Counted from the first letter of the stretch, positions 48,342 to 57,727 are shown. The stretch: 64,000 bases of DNA from Mucilaginibacter celer (GCF_003576455.2 NZ_CP032869.1:5890001-5954000), one strand, 5' to 3'. A program made the numbers and translations. The notes: generated from the letters alone by a model not told the origin.

Positions 48342-49367
48342 ATGGAAAGAAGAGAATTTATCAGGCACACATCAGTTTTATCAGCAGGCTTTTTTATAGC
48401 TAAGGACATGTTAGCAAAAGATAACGGACCAATTTACGGCCACGGCAATATGCGCTACCGCATGGATAAAAACTGGAGCAAGGCCGATTCGCAGAAAAAC
48501 CCCGTGAACGATTGCCACGAGATGGTGCAGGACAAGAAAGGGCGAATTTTACTGCTCACCAACGAGACAAAGAACAACGTGCTTATCTACAATAAATCGG
48601 GCAGGCTGTTAAGCACCTGGGGGCATGATTTTCCGGGCGCACATGGCTTAACCCTGTTTAATGAAAACGGCATCGAGTTTTTGTTCATTACCGATACTGT
48701 AAAACACCAGGTTTACAAAACTACGCTGGATGGCCGTATTTTGATGACCATTGATGTGCCTTTAGAAACAGGAGTGTACAAAAAAGCCGAAGAGTTTGTA
48801 CCTACCGAAACTACCATAGATAGCAACGGCGATATTTTCATAGCCGATGGCTACGGTGCACAATACGTTACCCACTACGATAAAGATGGTAAGCTGAAAG
48901 GTTTTTTTGGTGGTAAAGGAGAAGGCGACGAGCATTTGGATAACGCCCACGGCATTGTGATAGACAGGCGTTACGACACCCCCACCCTGCTGGTAACCGA
49001 CCGTACCCGCAACTGCTTTAAACGCTTCAGTATGGATGGTAAATTACAGGAGGTGATTAGGTTGCCCGGAGCCTGCGTTTGCCGCCCGGTAATAAAAGGC
49101 GATCATTTATATGCGGCCGTACTCCGTTCGCCTAACCTCAACAGCGAAAATACCGGCTTTACCACCATACTTGATAAAAATAATAAAGTGGTATCCAACC
49201 TTGGCGGCACCGAGCCTGTGTATACCGATGGCGTACTGCAGCCAATGGCCCAGGCCGAAAAGATCTTCCTGAACCCGCATGATGTTTGTGTGGATAATGA
49301 CGAGAACCTGTACGTGGCGCAATGGGCATCGGGCAAGGTGTATCCTTATAAATTTACCAGGGTTTAA
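48342..49367 (+). CDS. Exported NHL/six-bladed beta-propeller protein
   Basis: 341 residues. The N-terminus MERREFIRHTSVLSAGFFIA has paired arginines followed by a hydrophobic stretch, resembling a Tat signal. Six-bladed propeller-like repeats contain ETKNNVLIYNKSGRLLSTWG, TIDSNGDIFIADGYGAQYV and DNDENLYVAQWASGKVYPY. It may be a scaffold or a lactonase-like enzyme; no catalytic residues can be assigned. Its position inside the PSD1/DUF1501/PSC1 cluster suggests a shared task. Confidence 0.75.
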   Translation: MERREFIRHTSVLSAGFFIAKDMLAKDNGPIYGHGNMRYRMDKNWSKADSQKNPVNDCHEMVQDKKGRILLLTNETKNNVLIYNKSGRLLSTWGHDFPGAHGLTLFNENGIEFLFITDTVKHQVYKTTLDGRILMTIDVPLETGVYKKAEEFVPTETTIDSNGDIFIADGYGAQYVTHYDKDGKLKGFFGGKGEGDEHLDNAHGIVIDRRYDTPTLLVTDRTRNCFKRFSMDGKLQEVIRLPGACVCRPVIKGDHLYAAVLRSPNLNSENTGFTTILDKNNKVVSNLGGTEPVYTDGVLQPMAQAEKIFLNPHDVCVDNDENLYVAQWASGKVYPYKFTRV

Positions 49368-49389
49368 TTAAAACGAGTAGCGGGTAAAT

Positions 49390-51546
49390 ATGAAAAGCAG
49401 CCATAAAGGTTTTGCCGAAGGGGCATTGTTTGCCCTTAATATTTTTATTGTAGTGCTGCTTATTGCAGGCGATAGCTTAGTTGTACCCCGTTGGTTACAA
49501 CCGGTTGGCCGTATGCACCCGCTTATTTTGCACTTCCCCATTGTAATACTGATGCTGGCCATGGTGATGGAGTTTTTCCGTTTCAGGCCGGAATTTGCTG
49601 CCGAAAAGCTGTATCAAACTTTTACCAATTACTTATTGGTTCTGGGTGCCTTGCTCTCGTCAATAACGGTGATCATGGGGCTATTCCTCTCGCGCGAGCC
49701 GGGTTACGAGGGCGATACCCTGCAATGGCATAAATGGTTTGGAGTGAGCGTGGCTTTTGTGGGCTACGCTGTTTATCTTATCCGCAATACATCAAAATAT
49801 ACCATCACTTTTGCCAAAGCCGGGGCGGTTATAACGGTGCTTTGCTTATTGATAGCAGGTCACCTTGGCGGCAACCTTACCCACGGGCAGGATTTTGTTT
49901 TAGGCCCCGTAATGGATAAAGGCGCTAATACTGTGCCGATAGATGAAGCTTTGGTTTATAACGATGTGATTAAACCCATATTTGAGGTAAAATGTCAAAG
50001 CTGCCATAGTGCCGATAAAATGAAGGGTGGCTTAATGCTTACCGATTCGGCCTCGGTAATGAAAGGCGGCAAAAGCGGTAAGCTATTTATAGCCGGCAAT
50101 CCGGCCATGAGTTTGCTGATGCAACGCGTTCACCTCCCCGAAACAGAAAAGAAACATATGCCTCCCACCGGCAAAATGCAGTTGAGCGACAATGAAAAAC
50201 TGCTGCTTTACCTGTGGATAAAAGGCAAAGCGAAGTTTGGTAAAAAAGTGATTGATTTGCCCGGCAACGATTCGTTACGTACAATAGCTGCTACCTTTTT
50301 AAAGCATGCCGAAGCAACCGAAGATGTTTATGATTTTTCGGCGGCCAATGAAAAGGATATTCAAAAACTTAATAACAATTACCGTTCGGTTTATCCCCTG
50401 GCCAGCGGTTCGCCTGCGCTGGCGGTAAATATCTACAATAAAACCACTTACAGCGGCAAAGTTCTGGACGAGTTAAGCCCGATAAAAAAGCAGGTGGTAT
50501 CGCTCGATCTGAACAAAATGCCTGTAAAAGATGTTGATTTGAAAATCATCGCCAAATTTGAAAACCTGCGTAAGTTGATTCTTAATTTTAGTGATATAAC
50601 TGGTGGTGGTTTAAAAGACTTGTCCGGATTGAAATATCTCAAAAGCCTGTCAATCGCCGGTGTTAAATTGGGTAGTGATGACATTAAACAAATTGCTGCG
50701 TTGAAAAACTTAGCTGAGCTGGCCATATGGGATACGGGGTTAAATCCTCAGGATATCAAATCTCTCCAAAAACAAAACCCCAAACTAAGGTTGCTAACAG
50801 GTTTTAAAGATGATGGCCGGGTGATGAAGCTTACCAGTCCGCAGTTAAAAGATGCCGCGATTATTTTTAAACAGCAGTATAATTTGCAGTTAACTAATCC
50901 CATTAAAGGCGCAGAGATTCGTTATACAACAGACGGCAGTGTGCCCGATAGCATTCACGCCGCAACCTATAAACCAGGCATTGTATTTACGCAAAGCGCG
51001 GTAATAAAAGCACGGGCTTTTAAAGCCGGATGGCGTGGCAGCGATACCGTACAGTTTAACATCTATAAATGTGCGTATACGCCCGATATTATCAACTTTG
51101 TTCAAAATCCGGATGATAAGTACAAAGGCGATGGCGCTAAAACCATTATTGATAAAGAACTTGGCGGAGGCAACTTTGGTAACGGCAAATGGATTGCTTC
51201 GCAAAAAGATCTGGCGGTGATGATGTGGTTTAACAAACCTGTCGATTTGCATTCGGTTGCTTTGAATGTGATGCGCAATACCGGTCCGCAGATTTTTTTA
51301 CCTGCCGAAGTGGAGGTTTGGGGAGGGACAGATCAGAGTCACCTTAAACTGTTGAGCTTACTCAAAACTGCTCCCGCTAATAAAACAGACGAATTTGGGT
51401 TGATTCCGTTGGAATGCAAGTTGAAATCTCCGCAGCAGGTATCCTGCATCAAACTGGTAGCCAAACCGCTTAAAAGTGTGCCTGCCTGGCATCCGGCCAA
51501 AGGCAAACCTGGTTGGGTATTTATGGATGAAGTGTTTTTGAATTAA
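49390..51546 (+). CDS. DUF2231, cytochrome c (PSC1), LRR and chitobiase-like multidomain protein
   Basis: 718 residues. Four N-terminal helices (about 11-160) match DUF2231 (MHPLILHFPIVILMLAMVME). PSC1-type cytochrome follows: CQSCH at 202-206 and MPPTGKM. Leucine-rich repeat-like strands occupy about 370-475 (LRKLILNFSDITGGGLKDL). A chitobiase/beta-hexosaminidase C-terminal-like module is at about 500-555 (YTTDGSVPD), and a discoidin-like tail begins near 590. It is anchored in the inner membrane with the haem domain outside. Last gene of the cluster. Confidence 0.85.
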   Translation: MKSSHKGFAEGALFALNIFIVVLLIAGDSLVVPRWLQPVGRMHPLILHFPIVILMLAMVMEFFRFRPEFAAEKLYQTFTNYLLVLGALLSSITVIMGLFLSREPGYEGDTLQWHKWFGVSVAFVGYAVYLIRNTSKYTITFAKAGAVITVLCLLIAGHLGGNLTHGQDFVLGPVMDKGANTVPIDEALVYNDVIKPIFEVKCQSCHSADKMKGGLMLTDSASVMKGGKSGKLFIAGNPAMSLLMQRVHLPETEKKHMPPTGKMQLSDNEKLLLYLWIKGKAKFGKKVIDLPGNDSLRTIAATFLKHAEATEDVYDFSAANEKDIQKLNNNYRSVYPLASGSPALAVNIYNKTTYSGKVLDELSPIKKQVVSLDLNKMPVKDVDLKIIAKFENLRKLILNFSDITGGGLKDLSGLKYLKSLSIAGVKLGSDDIKQIAALKNLAELAIWDTGLNPQDIKSLQKQNPKLRLLTGFKDDGRVMKLTSPQLKDAAIIFKQQYNLQLTNPIKGAEIRYTTDGSVPDSIHAATYKPGIVFTQSAVIKARAFKAGWRGSDTVQFNIYKCAYTPDIINFVQNPDDKYKGDGAKTIIDKELGGGNFGNGKWIASQKDLAVMMWFNKPVDLHSVALNVMRNTGPQIFLPAEVEVWGGTDQSHLKLLSLLKTAPANKTDEFGLIPLECKLKSPQQVSCIKLVAKPLKSVPAWHPAKGKPGWVFMDEVFLN

Positions 51547-51779
51547 GCTTTATCTGAATATTATTCCGCGCAAAGGCGGCGGGCCGCAAAATTTTTGTTT
51601 GGATAGTTAATTGATAGAAATACGCTTTCTTCTGGTTTTGCGCACGCTATTTTATAAAAGGTGGTTTCTTTTAATTCACAAAAAGTCCGCTTCACTCCCC
51701 TTTCTGCTCGGTTAAACTATTTATTGATGGATAACAAATTTCGCTTCTGCCATCTTTGTCTCAACAAAACATCAATAAA

Positions 51780-52169
51780 ATGAAAAAGAAATTTTTAACC
51801 GGCATAGTTGCAGCAATTGTATTTGCCAATACTGCCATAGCTCAGCAACCAGGCATTAAACGCACCGAACTTCAACGCCATGATCTTAGCATCCCGGGCC
51901 ATGAAACAGTACAGGCCCGGATAGACTTTGCGCCCGGGACCGCATTTGGTAAACACAAACATCCCGGCGAGGAGATTATTTATGTACTTGAAGGCTTGTT
52001 GCAATACCAGGTTGAGGGCAAAGCTCCCGTAACCCTTAAAGCCGGCGATGTATTATTTATTCCCGCCGGAACCGTGCACACCGCAAAAAATGTGGGCAAT
52101 ACCGAAGCAAAAGAACTTGCGACTTATGTTGTTGAAAAAGGAAAACCGCTTGTGGTATTAACCAAATAA
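51780..52169 (+). CDS. Secreted cupin-domain protein
   Basis: 129 residues from the ATG at 51780; a TTG 24 bases upstream is possible but the signal peptide begins at MKKKFLTGI. The signal ends TAIAQ. The single cupin barrel has GKHKHPGEEIIYVLEG (motif 1, with two His and a Glu) and AGDVLFIPAGTVHTAKN (motif 2). It probably binds a metal ion; function unknown. A terminator-like hairpin is at 52177. Confidence 0.8.
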   Translation: MKKKFLTGIVAAIVFANTAIAQQPGIKRTELQRHDLSIPGHETVQARIDFAPGTAFGKHKHPGEEIIYVLEGLLQYQVEGKAPVTLKAGDVLFIPAGTVHTAKNVGNTEAKELATYVVEKGKPLVVLTK

Positions 52170-52176
52170 TTTTGGC

Positions 52177-52202
52177 GTTAAACCGGTTTGCGCCGGTTTA
52201 AC
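52177..52202 (+). terminator. Hairpin after the cupin gene
   Basis: GTTAAACCGG is the exact complement of CCGGTTTAAC across a 6-nt loop, followed by ctgtttta, a weak T tract. It is probably a rho-independent terminator. Confidence 0.65.
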
Positions 52203-52455
52203 CTGTTTTAATGCGACCGATTATCCATAGTTGATACATCAACAGCCATGTTTTGTACATTGTGCAAACCGGTGTAAACAATCATTTTCGGCCGCCCGTT
52301 TAATTATTGTTAAATACACACGCAAAGCGCGGCTAAAATCCGAAACCGAATCATAATAATACACAAGCAATTGAACTTTAATAAATTACCTGCATTTGTT
52401 TATTCACTCAGATTAACACATCAGATTAAATATGTTAAATTTATAAAAAGATAGC

Positions 52456-54756
52456 ATGCATAAAGGCTCAAAACCAAAAAGGAAACGGGCAGGTGGAGCA
52501 CTAAAACACAAACTGATTATGCTCTGTTTGTTTTTTATCAACACGGCAAACGCGCAGGAGATTACCCGGCGCCATGTTGATTCTTTGCTTTCACAAGGCA
52601 ATGTTTCTGGTTCGGGAGCTTACAGCCTTGCATCGATATTACAACTGGCCGAGTTTTTTAGTCATCTGCGGCATCCTGAATCAAAGCAATTAGATAGTGC
52701 AGCTTATTTTATTAACCAGGCGGGGCGGCTTAACCAGCTTTCGCCGCAGCCCGAAACACATTTTCGTATTGCGCTGATCCGGTCGGCGCTTTATAAAGCC
52801 CGTGGCGATCTTAAAAACGGGCGCTTCCTGCTTGAGCAAACCATAGCCGAAATTAAACAAGCCGGCAACCTGCCGCTGCTTGGCAACGCTTATTTTGAAT
52901 TATCAGAATACTACAGCCAGGATTTTTTACAGCAAACCATGCTTGAGCGGATCAGGATTCTTAACCTGGCCGCAGGCGCGTTTGAACATACCAATCATTT
53001 GGTTGATTTGGCCCGGTGCTACCGACTATTGGCCGATCTGCATCATATGATGAATAACTACACCCTTGCCTTTGTTGAAGCAAGAAAAGCCTTAGCCTAT
53101 TACCGCCAGGCGCACTATACCGAAACCCAGGGTCTTTACGCCTTGCTGGGCCGGCTTTATTACACCCAGGGAGATTACAGGAAAGCTATCGATTATCAAC
53201 TATCGGCCCTGAAAATAGCCACAGCAAGCAGCGCTGATAACGTAAGGCTGATATGCCAGATCAATAATAACCTTGGCTATGATTTCATAAAGCTTGGCGA
53301 TAACCCCAAAGCCATCAGTTACTTTTCGCGCGCTTTGGAAATTGCCCGTCAGGAAAAGGATAATGCTACCATATACCTGCTTGCCGGCAACATTGTTGAT
53401 GTTTACCTGCACATGAAGCAGCCGCTTAAGGCAAAAGCTTTTTTAACGCAGGTAGCCCAAAAAACTGTTTATCCTAAAAGCAAATTGTATGAAGGCGGCG
53501 ACGAGGTGAGCCAAACCTATTTAAAAATTTACCTCGCCCTAAAACAATATACCACCGCCAAACCCTATTGCGATAACCTTGTAGCACAAACCAATAATCC
53601 TAATCTTAATATGTATGCCCGCAGCAGCTATTACGAGCTGATTATTAAGTTTTACACAGCAACCGGCCGTTTCCCCGAGGCCTTAAAATACCTGAATCTT
53701 AATAAAGAGTTGTTGCATAAAATAGGTAATGACAATGACCTTGGCACAAACGAGGTACTTTGGTTTGGTTTGGATACCACGCGGCAGCAATATCAATCGG
53801 CCATACATCATTTAATATCGGCCAATACCATCAAAGATTCTATTTTCAGCATGGCTAAAAGCAGGCAGATAGAGGCTTTGCAAATAGAATATGAAACCCG
53901 GCAAAAGGAAGCAAAAATTAATCTGCTAAGTCAGAAAAGCAAGCTCGAGCAAGCTAACTTAAAGCAGGCCATCCTGGTTAAAAACCTTACTATAGGCGCC
54001 ATATTTTTATTGCTGGTGATAGCGGGCCTGTTGTACCGGCAAATTATGCATAAGCAAAAAAGTAACGAGGTTATTACCTCCAAAAACACCTTGCTCGAAG
54101 ATTTGCTGCAGCAAAAGGAGTGGTTGTTGAAAGAAGTGCATCACCGGGTGAAAAACAACCTGCAAATTGTGATGAGTATCCTCAATACCCAATCGGCCTA
54201 TTTGCAAAACGATGTGGCGCTCGAAGCCATCCGCGGCAGCCAGCATCGTGTAAACGCTATCGCACTGCTGCACCAAAAATTGTATAACAGCGCTACAGTG
54301 GCATCGGTATCCATGCCGTCATATATTACCGAGTTGATTGATTACCTGAGCGATTCGTTTGATACAAGTTACCGGAAAATTAAAATTAAGCAGGTATTAG
54401 ATCCCCTGAACCTTGATCCTGCCCTGGCTGTACCCATAGGTTTAATTTTAAACGAGGCTATCACCAATGCCATAAAATACGCTTTTGATAACAAAGGAGG
54501 CGAAATTACAGTGACCCTTATGGCGGGCGGCGACGGAACTGCGGCATTAAAAGTAGCGGATACAGGCCGGGGCCTCCCGCCCGATTTTGACTTTGGCGAA
54601 GCTAACTCACTGGGTATGGAAATGATGAAAGCACTTGGTAAACAGTTAAAGGGGAAATTTAGTATAGAAAACGCATACGGCGTTACGCTGATGCTAACCT
54701 TTCCGATTGAACAGGGCGTGGAGAAAATACCCGAGGAAAATGAGTTTTTTAATTAG
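52456..54756 (+). CDS. TPR-containing sensor histidine kinase (HisKA_2)
   Basis: 766 residues. Signal peptide to about residue 34 (FFINTANAQE). About eight TPR-like helix pairs (55-430), a coiled coil, one membrane helix at about 510-533 and a cytoplasmic HisKA_2 domain with phospho-acceptor His562 in LLKEVHHRVKNNLQIV. HATPase_c follows with NEAITNAIKYAF and DTGRGLP. It senses a periplasmic signal through its TPR domain. No response regulator is adjacent. It converges with the ECF sigma gene. Confidence 0.9.
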   Translation: MHKGSKPKRKRAGGALKHKLIMLCLFFINTANAQEITRRHVDSLLSQGNVSGSGAYSLASILQLAEFFSHLRHPESKQLDSAAYFINQAGRLNQLSPQPETHFRIALIRSALYKARGDLKNGRFLLEQTIAEIKQAGNLPLLGNAYFELSEYYSQDFLQQTMLERIRILNLAAGAFEHTNHLVDLARCYRLLADLHHMMNNYTLAFVEARKALAYYRQAHYTETQGLYALLGRLYYTQGDYRKAIDYQLSALKIATASSADNVRLICQINNNLGYDFIKLGDNPKAISYFSRALEIARQEKDNATIYLLAGNIVDVYLHMKQPLKAKAFLTQVAQKTVYPKSKLYEGGDEVSQTYLKIYLALKQYTTAKPYCDNLVAQTNNPNLNMYARSSYYELIIKFYTATGRFPEALKYLNLNKELLHKIGNDNDLGTNEVLWFGLDTTRQQYQSAIHHLISANTIKDSIFSMAKSRQIEALQIEYETRQKEAKINLLSQKSKLEQANLKQAILVKNLTIGAIFLLLVIAGLLYRQIMHKQKSNEVITSKNTLLEDLLQQKEWLLKEVHHRVKNNLQIVMSILNTQSAYLQNDVALEAIRGSQHRVNAIALLHQKLYNSATVASVSMPSYITELIDYLSDSFDTSYRKIKIKQVLDPLNLDPALAVPIGLILNEAITNAIKYAFDNKGGEITVTLMAGGDGTAALKVADTGRGLPPDFDFGEANSLGMEMMKALGKQLKGKFSIENAYGVTLMLTFPIEQGVEKIPEENEFFN

Positions 54757-54779
54757 CGTTCATTGCTGCAGCTATTGCA

Positions 54780-55340
54780 CTAAAAAAGCATATAGCTCAC
54801 GTGCTTCAGCACCTGTCGTAATTTTTCGAGGGCGATGCTCATCTGGCGCTCTACAGTTTTGGGCGATAGGTTAAGCTGTACAGCAATTTCGCGGTATTTC
54901 ATATCGCTAAAGCGGCTCAATACAAATATTTCGCGGCATTTTTCGGGCAGGGTAGCTATGGCCGCTTCTATTTGTAAGGCCAGTTCCTTTTCTTCAAGGC
55001 CGTTTTCGAGGGTGTTACGCAACTCATCAAACAGGTTGTTTTTTTCGAGATAGTTAACGTAAAGGTTTTCTATTTTTTGGCGCTTGAGGTAATTAAGGCT
55101 GCGATTTTGCACCATTTTAAAAAGGTAGGAACTTACCGAAGTGGCAAAATTCACTTCGTGCCCGCGTTCCCAAAGCTGAGTGAATACATCGGCGGTTATT
55201 TCTTCGGCAATAGTTAAATCGTTTACAAAACGGTTGGCAAACAAGGTTAGCCGGGTATAATACAGTTTAAACAGGGTTTCGAATGCTCTGGCATCACCCC
55301 GTGTAAATGTGGTTATAGGTAGCTTGTTTTCGGGAACCAT
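54780..55340 (-). CDS. ECF RNA polymerase sigma factor, FecI-like
   Basis: 186 residues. Region 2 (about 15-85) has LFANRFVNDLTIAEEITADVF and TSVSSYLFKMVQNRSLNYL. Region 4 (about 125-180) has IATLPEKCREIFVLSRFSDM and a helix-turn-helix in YREIAVQLNLSPKTVERQMS. It recruits RNA polymerase to a small regulon. In Bacteroidota such factors usually pair with a FecR anti-sigma protein and a SusC-like receptor; none follows here, so it is an orphan. Confidence 0.92.
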   Translation of the reverse strand: MVPENKLPITTFTRGDARAFETLFKLYYTRLTLFANRFVNDLTIAEEITADVFTQLWERGHEVNFATSVSSYLFKMVQNRSLNYLKRQKIENLYVNYLEKNNLFDELRNTLENGLEEKELALQIEAAIATLPEKCREIFVLSRFSDMKYREIAVQLNLSPKTVERQMSIALEKLRQVLKHVSYMLF

Positions 55341-55543
55341 TAATATTGCCTTTAATTAATCCGAACACTTTTTAAAAAACTTTAACAAGTTACAAAAAAA
55401 TCGTCGCTGTATCAAATTTAATATGGAAATAATAAAAACCTAACTAAAAACATTTTGTAAAAAAGAAGTTACGCCCAATATCAACCTTGCATTTCATCAT
55501 AAAGCCGAATAAATTGCTTTACACCTTATAATAATCTGCAACA

Positions 55544-55897
55544 ATGTTTAAACGATCAACCCCGGTACTGGCTTCAATTGATGAGGCCAAAACAATAAAC
55601 TTTTACACACAAAAATTAGGTTTCAATTTTGTAGTGAATCACAATGGCTACCTGATATTTGAGCGCGATGGGATCCATGTACATCTTTTTCACTGTTCCA
55701 ACCCCGATGAGTGCCGCAATATGGGCTGTTATATTTACGTAACCGATATTGAAACCCTTTATGCCGAGTATCAGCAGGCAGGCATTGTCCATCCCAACGG
55801 CCCGCTAAAGATGATGCCTTTTGGTTTGCGGCAGTTTGCTGCGGTGGATAACAATGGTAATATCTTTTATTTTGCTGATTTTGAACCGTTGATTTAG
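55544..55897 (+). CDS. Glyoxalase/bleomycin-resistance (VOC) family protein
   Basis: 117 residues, single VOC half. The N-terminus PVLASIDEAKTINFYTQKLGF begins the first beta-alpha-beta-beta-beta motif, with DGIHVHLFHCSN in the middle and GLRQFAAVDNNGNIFYFADFE at the end, containing a possible metal-ligand His and Glu. The family includes resistance proteins and dioxygenases; this protein probably binds a small molecule. The stop codon lies in aatc-type repeat sequence. Confidence 0.83.
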   Translation: MFKRSTPVLASIDEAKTINFYTQKLGFNFVVNHNGYLIFERDGIHVHLFHCSNPDECRNMGCYIYVTDIETLYAEYQQAGIVHPNGPLKMMPFGLRQFAAVDNNGNIFYFADFEPLI

Positions 55898-56005
55898 GTG
55901 ATTACGTTGATTTGCTGATTTTTTCTTTTGGGGATTACACGATTGATTTTTGATTATACCGATTTTGACCGTTGATTTTTTTGATGACGTTGATTTCGCT
56001 GATTG
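55885..56005. repeat. aatc word repeat (minus orientation)
   Basis: Repeated gttgattt/gctgatt/gattacac/gattataccgatt words, the complement of aatcggtgtaatc and aatcaacg. gattataccgatt is at 55952-55964. The first units include the stop codon of the VOC gene. No gene. Confidence 0.65.
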
Positions 56006-56009
56006 ATTG

Positions 56010-56100
56010 GTCTGAACCCGAATTTTTAGAATTAAGAAATTAACAGAAGGCAAAGCAAATTCGATAAATTCTAATAATTCCTTAAAATTCCGGTTCAGAC
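56010..56100. repeat. Dispersed gtctgaac element, clean 91-bp copy
   Basis: The ends are inverted: GTCTGAACccGAATTTTtag against aAAAATTCcgGTTCAGAC. The centre holds gcaaattcgataaattc. The same order of words occurs at 32753-32839 plus 34285-34293 and, in part, at 1-65. It is a short non-coding palindromic element that looks like a MITE or REP-type repeat. Confidence 0.75.
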
Positions 56101-56252
56101 AAATAAATCCTGCTATCACACGAAGTCCGGTTCATAAAAAATATTGAGTTAACCTTAAATAAATTTTTTTCGTAAAACGGAGATAAACATTGTAGTTTTA
56201 TGCTATGCTTTTGTTACAAAGGCATAGTAAACAAACCCCCACTAATACCCGG

Positions 56253-57098
56253 ATGAAATTGAGATTAAAACTTGTACTGCTATTGGTTTTGATAGCGATA
56301 ACCGGTTTTGGTTTTTACTTGTACCAGCGTTATTCGCTGGAGAAACGCTACTCCTTTACCCCCGAAAAAAAGCACAAAAATAACGTGCTGAGAGTTGGTA
56401 TAATTGGCGATAGCTGGGCTACGGGCATCACCATTGATACCATTATCAGGGATGAGTTTTTAAGGCGCGGTATTAAAACTGAAGTTATTTCGTTTGGCCA
56501 GCCCGAAGCCAAAACCAAACAGATTTACGATAATTTATACGCAAACCCCGATCAGCCTTATTCAAGCTACGAGATATTACATCATAACCTTGATTACTGC
56601 ATTATTTTGGCCGGCACCAGTGATGCCGAGGGCGAAATGGGTGCAAAGTTTTATGCCTATTATTGTTCGCTCATCATCAGTGACCTGGCCCGAAACAGTA
56701 TCGAACCTGTTTTTGTAACCATGCCCGCATTCGGCTTTAAGGAGGAGACAGACAGCCTTGACCTGCTTAAAAAAGTTCGCAACGAGGTTTCATCCCTATT
56801 GATAGATAATGGCAGTACCCGCAGCCTTGATGAATACCGTAAACAGGCCGGCGAAATGTTGAAGGATACACACCTGAAAGATTCGAGCATAGTGGTGCCC
56901 TTTAACCTGGTATGCGATGATTACGAAAAACATAAGATCCTTTACCGCAATACCGGTCACCTTTCAACCGTTGGCAAGCAAAAAATGGGCAGGCTGATAG
57001 TTGAATATATTTTAGAAAAAGAAAAGGCCGGCCAAAAGCAATCTTCCGACAGCAATATTGTTGAAGCCGCACAGTTAAAGAAAAACAAAAGGGCCTGA
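56253..57098 (+). CDS. SGNH/GDSL-like hydrolase-fold protein, membrane-anchored
   Basis: About 281 residues from MKLRLKLVLL at 56253; an ATG at 56205 adds sixteen residues before the membrane helix and may be used instead. A single N-terminal helix anchors it. The SGNH-like domain starts VGIIGDSWATG (block I with the catalytic Ser), has ILAGTSDAEGE where block III would have Gly-x-Asn-Asp, and ends NTGHLSTVGKQKMG, in which the usual Asp of DxxH is Asn. The substrate is unknown; activity is doubtful because of this change. Confidence 0.65.
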   Translation: MKLRLKLVLLLVLIAITGFGFYLYQRYSLEKRYSFTPEKKHKNNVLRVGIIGDSWATGITIDTIIRDEFLRRGIKTEVISFGQPEAKTKQIYDNLYANPDQPYSSYEILHHNLDYCIILAGTSDAEGEMGAKFYAYYCSLIISDLARNSIEPVFVTMPAFGFKEETDSLDLLKKVRNEVSSLLIDNGSTRSLDEYRKQAGEMLKDTHLKDSSIVVPFNLVCDDYEKHKILYRNTGHLSTVGKQKMGRLIVEYILEKEKAGQKQSSDSNIVEAAQLKKNKRA

Positions 57099-57104
57099 TA
57101 AGTT

Positions 57105-57582
57105 TTATGCGGCCATGCTTTCCAGCTTTTTAATATTCCTGTAAACAATATAAAGAGGCATAATCCCAAAAATTCCGAAGCAGCAATCTATCAGCCGCCA
57201 ATAAACGGGGATGCCCCTAACCGGCCCGGCAATAAAAGCCAGCGGGAACACCATTACACAGGCTATCATGCCAAACTGAATAACCCAGATGTTTTTAACC
57301 GGATCTTTCAATGGTCCCACAAACACCAGGGCAATAACCAGGTGAGCAAAGGCCAGCCAGTCGGTGCCATAAGCAAGATATGGATAAGCCTGGTTGGTGG
57401 TTTTTACGGCAAGATAGACCTGGGTTATCCAGGCTTGCATAAAATTGGGAAATACGGATGAGTGGGTAGCCAGCCAGCTCGGTTTGGATAGGGAAAGCAG
57501 TAATGCCGCTTAGTACAAGCCCAGTAATAAATACAATTACCCAGGTTTTCACCCGTTTGCGAAGGATAGGTTCGGTTTTCAT
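57105..57582 (-). pseudogene. Frameshifted four-helix membrane protein gene
   Basis: The N-terminal frame (from 57582: MKTEPILRKRVKTW, then a membrane helix ending FPIQTELAG) and the C-terminal frame (to 57105, three membrane helices with AYGTDWLAFAHLV) overlap but differ by one base. Read backwards, the second frame stays open to WLATHSSVFPNFMQAW, the natural continuation of TEL. A frame change at the tandem gctggctggc (57468-57480 on the plus strand) would rebuild one protein of about 157 residues. The function of the intact protein is unknown. It may be a true pseudogene, a sequencing error or slippage variant. Confidence 0.7.
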
Positions 57583-57727
57583 AATGCCGGCAAATTACTG
57601 AAATTTTAGTTGGATAAGACTCCGGTTAAAATATGTTTTCAGTATTTATCGAAAGTTTAGAAAGTTGCGTCTGCAAAGGGAATGTAGGAGCGTAAATGAA
57701 CTTGTGTTTGACGGTGCTGTTTTTGTA

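Noticed and set aside
48143..48409. Opposing frames over the repeat upstream of the beta-propeller gene
   Set aside because: They are made of REP and aatc repeats; frames read NQRNHKNQ-type strings that simply reflect the repeat.
54780..55340. SusCD polysaccharide locus driven by the ECF sigma factor
   Set aside because: No FecR, SusC or SusD gene is adjacent, so the usual locus is absent from this window.
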